Source of the DNA: Rhodospirillaceae bacterium
Lineage (GTDB): Bacteria; Pseudomonadota; Alphaproteobacteria; Dongiales; Dongiaceae
Reading direction: 5' to 3'
DNA length: 63,589 nt
NCBI GenBank assembly: GCA_008012315.1
Contig: SSEL01000016.1
Location: 1-63,589, forward strand
Part shown: piece after piece, positions 61,324 through 63,589 of the stretch
Numbering within the stretch: the first letter of the stretch is position 1
How the letters are laid out: each line of letters opens with the position of its first letter
Made by a program: the position numbers and the translations under genes
Notes under the pieces: generated by a model
Seen by the model: the letters and a program-made list of their open reading frames with translations, nothing else
The model's database searches: none
Told to the model about the DNA's origin: nothing

Positions 61324-61348
61324 CGATAACCTGTCGTCATCGATAACC
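61324..61348. promoter_or_regulatory. Direct repeat in the proV-LysR divergent spacer
   Basis: CGATAACC occurs twice, at 61324-61331 and 61341-61348, 17 bp apart start to start, within the 422-bp spacer between proV and the LysR gene. It could belong to the LysR binding region. Nothing else in the spacer is recognised, although it is richer in A/T than the genes around it. Confidence 0.3.
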
Positions 61349-61565
61349 CCATCACATGGTCGGGCTGTCGAGAAGGCGGCGTTTTCTTTGCCGATATCGT
61401 CAGTTCCCGTCATATCGCAGTGCAACATAAAACAACCGGAGGAGCGGGCACGAATAACTTCATCTCATTACTGCCCAACTTTTACTCGGTGGTGCTGCGG
61501 CTCGTTCTTGCCGACTATGCCAGTGGGGGAGATGTCAGAAACAACGAGATGCCCATCAGACTATC

Positions 61566-62540
61566 ATGTCGATCAACAGATTGCAGCGCCGCTTGCCACC
61601 CCTCAATGCCCTGCTCGCCTTCGAGGCGGCGGGCCGGCTGGGGAATTTCACCGCCGCCGGGCGGGAGCTGAACATTACCCAGGCGGCGATCAGCCGCCAT
61701 ATCCGCACGCTGGAAGGTCATCTCGGCATGCTGCTCTTCACCCGCGAGCACCGGGCGGTGCAATTGACGCCCGACGGCGCGCGCTTCCACCAGAGCGTCA
61801 CCACCAGCCTGGAACAGATCGCCAGCGAGGCCGCCGAGCTGAAGCGCAAGGCGGACCGCGACGCCGTCACCATCGGCTCCACCATCGCCTTTGCCACCTT
61901 CTGGCTGATGCCGCTGCTGAACGAGTTCCGTGCCTTGGAGCCCGGCATCGATTTCCGCCTGATGGCTTCCGACACCCCCTTCCATCTGGCCGGCGAGGAT
62001 ATCGACATCGCCGTCAAATATGGCAGCGGCGACTGGCCGGGCCTCGATGCCCGCCTGCTGTTCCACGACGAGATCTTCCCGGTCTGCAGCCCGGATTTCC
62101 TGGTGCGCCATCCCAATGCGGCCGAGCTTCCCCATCTGCCGGTCCAGCCGCTGCTGCATCTCGACAATGTCGATCCCACCTGGCTGACCTGGCAGGGCTG
62201 GTTCGAGAATGCCGGCCTGGCCGCCGAGGCCATGACGGCGGCGCGCGGCGTGAAGTGGCAGATCTTCAACAACTACTCCCTGCTGATCCAGGCCGCCGCC
62301 GACGGCCACGGCATCGCGCTGGGCTGGCGCTATTTCGTCGACGCGCTGCTGGAAAGCGGCCAGTTGGTGCGGCCGGTCAAGGACTCGGTGCGCACCGGCT
62401 ATGGCTTCTACCTCGTCACCGCCCGCGGCCGCGACATCACCCCGCCCGCCCGGCGGCTGATGACCTGGCTGCATGAACAGGTGCCGCCCGGCGAGACACC
62501 GGTCGCAGCCTCGGCGCCTTCCTATGCCGAGGTGCCGTAG
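61566..62540 (+). CDS. LysR family regulator, GcvA-like
   Basis: A 324-residue regulator. The opening LPPLNALLAFEAAGRLGNFT and AAGRELNITQAAISRHIRTL and EGHLGMLLFTREHRAVQLTP are the GcvA-branch helix-turn-helix; the effector domain contains DFRLMASDTPFHLAGEDIDI and AVKYGSGDWPGLDA. GcvA-like regulators often control amino-acid or choline/betaine genes, and it is divergent from proVWX, so that operon is the likely target. The C-terminus has a short Pro/Ala-rich extension. Confidence 0.92.
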   Translation: MSINRLQRRLPPLNALLAFEAAGRLGNFTAAGRELNITQAAISRHIRTLEGHLGMLLFTREHRAVQLTPDGARFHQSVTTSLEQIASEAAELKRKADRDAVTIGSTIAFATFWLMPLLNEFRALEPGIDFRLMASDTPFHLAGEDIDIAVKYGSGDWPGLDARLLFHDEIFPVCSPDFLVRHPNAAELPHLPVQPLLHLDNVDPTWLTWQGWFENAGLAAEAMTAARGVKWQIFNNYSLLIQAAADGHGIALGWRYFVDALLESGQLVRPVKDSVRTGYGFYLVTARGRDITPPARRLMTWLHEQVPPGETPVAASAPSYAEVP

Positions 62541-62571
62541 GGTTGGCGGTTGGCATCGTACCCGGCCTCAC

Positions 62572-62606
62572 CATGCACCCTCGGATCAAGTCCGAGGGCG
62601 ACAATT
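62572..62606. repeat. Dispersed palindromic repeat, last copy
   Basis: ACCCTCGGATCAAGTCCGAG followed by GGCGACAATTTT lies 32 bp after the LysR gene stop. The palindrome followed by T residues might also terminate that gene. Confidence 0.7.
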
Positions 62607-62745
62607 TTGCTTGTGTCTTGCGCTGCCCGCAGAACGGTGTCCGTATTGCACGGGTCTCGTCGCCAATGGCGGCAGCAAGACCTGTTGCAGGCGTCCGGCG
62701 ATTGCGCGACGATGCAACCATCGAATACGAAACAAGGGAACGGTG

Positions 62746-63252
62746 ATGTTCGAGGCGCGGGCGATTGAGAGCGACAGCAAGCCGGTATTCTATGCCGAAC
62801 TGGCGGCGCAATTGACGAGCCTGCTGCACGGCGAGACGGATGCCATCGCCAATGCGGCAAATACCGCTGCCTTGCTGTTCGAGATGATGCCAGATCTCAA
62901 CTGGGCCGGCTTCTATTTCATGCGCGATGCCCAGAGCGGCGGCGGACAAGAGCTGGTCCTCGGCCCATTCCAGGGCAAGGCCGCCTGCGTGCGGATCGCC
63001 ATCGGGCGCGGTGTCTGCGGCGCGGCGGTCGCCAAGCGGCAGACCATGCGCATCGAGGATGTGCATGCCTTCGCCGATCACATCGCCTGCGACAGCGCCT
63101 CACGCTCGGAACTGGTCGTGCCGTTGATCAAGGATCAGCGCGTTATCGGCGTGCTCGATCTCGACAGTCCCCTTCCCGCGCGCTTCGACGCCGACGATCA
63201 GGCCGGCGTCGAGAAACTGGCGGCGATCTATCTCGCTGACAGTCATATCTGA
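62746..63252 (+). CDS. msrC: Free methionine-(R)-sulfoxide reductase (GAF domain)
   Basis: A 168-residue single GAF-domain enzyme that reduces free methionine-R-sulfoxide. The three cysteines used in E. coli fRMsr are present: C81 (KAACVRIAIG), C91 (GRGVCGAAV) and C115 (DHIACDSASRSELVVPL). NWAGFYFM near residue 52 is the usual pocket segment. AAGGGAA lies eight bases before ATG 62746; the longer upstream frame has no similarity. The end of msrA lies 166 bp beyond on the other strand, so free and peptidyl methionine repair are encoded side by side. Symbol by family resemblance. Confidence 0.92.
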   Translation: MFEARAIESDSKPVFYAELAAQLTSLLHGETDAIANAANTAALLFEMMPDLNWAGFYFMRDAQSGGGQELVLGPFQGKAACVRIAIGRGVCGAAVAKRQTMRIEDVHAFADHIACDSASRSELVVPLIKDQRVIGVLDLDSPLPARFDADDQAGVEKLAAIYLADSHI

Positions 63253-63271
63253 TAGCACGCCCGGCTTCTGC

Positions 63272-63400
63272 CACCCCCTCACCCCGCCCCTCTCCCGCGA
63301 GAGGAGAGGGAGCGCTGTTGCCGATGGTTGGTTTTACATTTCTGCTTGGAGCACAGGTTTCTTCCCCCTCTCCCCTCGCGGGAGAGGGTCGGGGTAAGGG
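63272..63400. repeat. Second dispersed repeat family, two hairpins
   Basis: Bases 63272-63363 repeat the block order seen at 21391-21480: a CCCCTCTCCC / GGGAGAGGAG-type hairpin, GAGGGAGCGCTGTTGCC, TACATTTCT and CACAGGTTTC. A second hairpin, CTCCCCTCGCGGGAGAG, follows at 63369-63385. It lies between convergent genes and may also serve as a terminator. Confidence 0.6.
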
Positions 63401-63418
63401 GGGCAACTGAAGAACGGC

Positions 63419-63589
63419 CTAGTTCGTCGCTGCCGCCGAAACCAGGACCGGGTTGTCGCGATAGAGATCGGGGAACAGTCGCTTCAGGTTCTCCACTTTC
63501 GGCAGGTCGTTGAAGACGATGTAGGGATAGCTGGGATTGCGCACCAGGAAGTCCTGGTGATAGGCCTCGGCCGGATAGAAGGCGCGATC
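63419..63589 (-). CDS. msrA: Peptide-methionine (S)-S-oxide reductase, C-terminal part (cut by window edge)
   Basis: The last 56 codons of a minus-strand gene whose start lies beyond the window. They read AFYPAEAYHQDFLVRNPSYP and YIVFNDLPKVENLKRLFPDL, the conserved C-terminal AEdYHQdYL and YI..ND.PK blocks of MsrA. The catalytic GCFW motif would be in the missing part. The stop is TAG at 63419-63421. Confidence 0.88.
   Translation of the reverse strand, partial: DRAFYPAEAYHQDFLVRNPSYPYIVFNDLPKVENLKRLFPDLYRDNPVLVSAAATN

Overview
The window is a 63.6 kb piece of a GC-rich chromosome. Gene content points to an alphaproteobacterium, most likely of the Rhodospirillales type, although no rRNA or tRNA is present to confirm it. 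The evidence is: DUF1127, DUF2934, DUF4142 and KGG-type stress genes; a LigD repair ligase; an adenylate cyclase with TolB-like and TPR domains; GGAAC-N16-NNTT promoter motifs typical of the alphaproteobacterial general stress sigma factor EcfG; and over twenty copies of a palindromic intergenic repeat of the CCTCGGACTTGATCCGAGG type.

Layout. At 0.3-10 kb lie a class III cyclase, a GFA protein, an acetolactate-synthase-like ThDP enzyme divergent from a Rieske oxygenase of the quaternary-amine type, a PEBP-like protein and a CPA1 antiporter, with many palindromic repeats between them. At 9.5-20 kb lie OsmC, DUF1127, a LysR regulator ending in a 28-bp tandem repeat, a CTP-synthase-related glutaminase, manganese catalase next to an Nramp transporter, and a run of tiny stress-type proteins; two genes here (a zinc alcohol dehydrogenase and an isocitrate lyase/PEP mutase homologue) survive only as remnants with large internal deletions. 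At 20-33 kb lie an epimerase, two DUF4142 exported proteins, an MgtC/DUF4010 membrane protein, a deaminase, a PAS protein, a polyamine-type binding protein, a histone-H1-like protein, an orphan FecR, an ABC exporter and a TPR protein. At 33-42 kb two paralogous serine-hydrolase (beta-lactamase fold) genes, one frameshifted, flank a detoxification cluster (LOG protein, azoreductase, MocR regulator, AhpD-like protein, SMR transporter).

The most striking system is at 42.0-48.9 kb: a minus-strand stressosome operon made of a receiver, RsbR, RsbS, RsbT, an RsbT-RsbX fusion phosphatase, a hybrid kinase with its own RsbT-like N-terminal ATPase domain, and a second hybrid kinase flanked by two receivers. 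The sensing core therefore seems to feed two-component phosphorelays rather than sigma-B. A GGAAC-N16-TGTT motif lies ahead of rsbR, which would tie it to the general stress response.

Downstream follow LigD with an array of four TCAC/GTGA dyads upstream, a divergent phospholipase D-VTT membrane fusion with an EEP nuclease-fold partner, a two-gene AbiEii-like toxin-antitoxin module with two palindromic operators, a proVWX osmoprotectant transporter with a divergent LysR regulator, and free-methionine sulfoxide reductase beside the 3' end of msrA. Ten EcfG-like promoter matches, all with a 16-bp spacer except one of 17, lie ahead of stress-type genes across the window.
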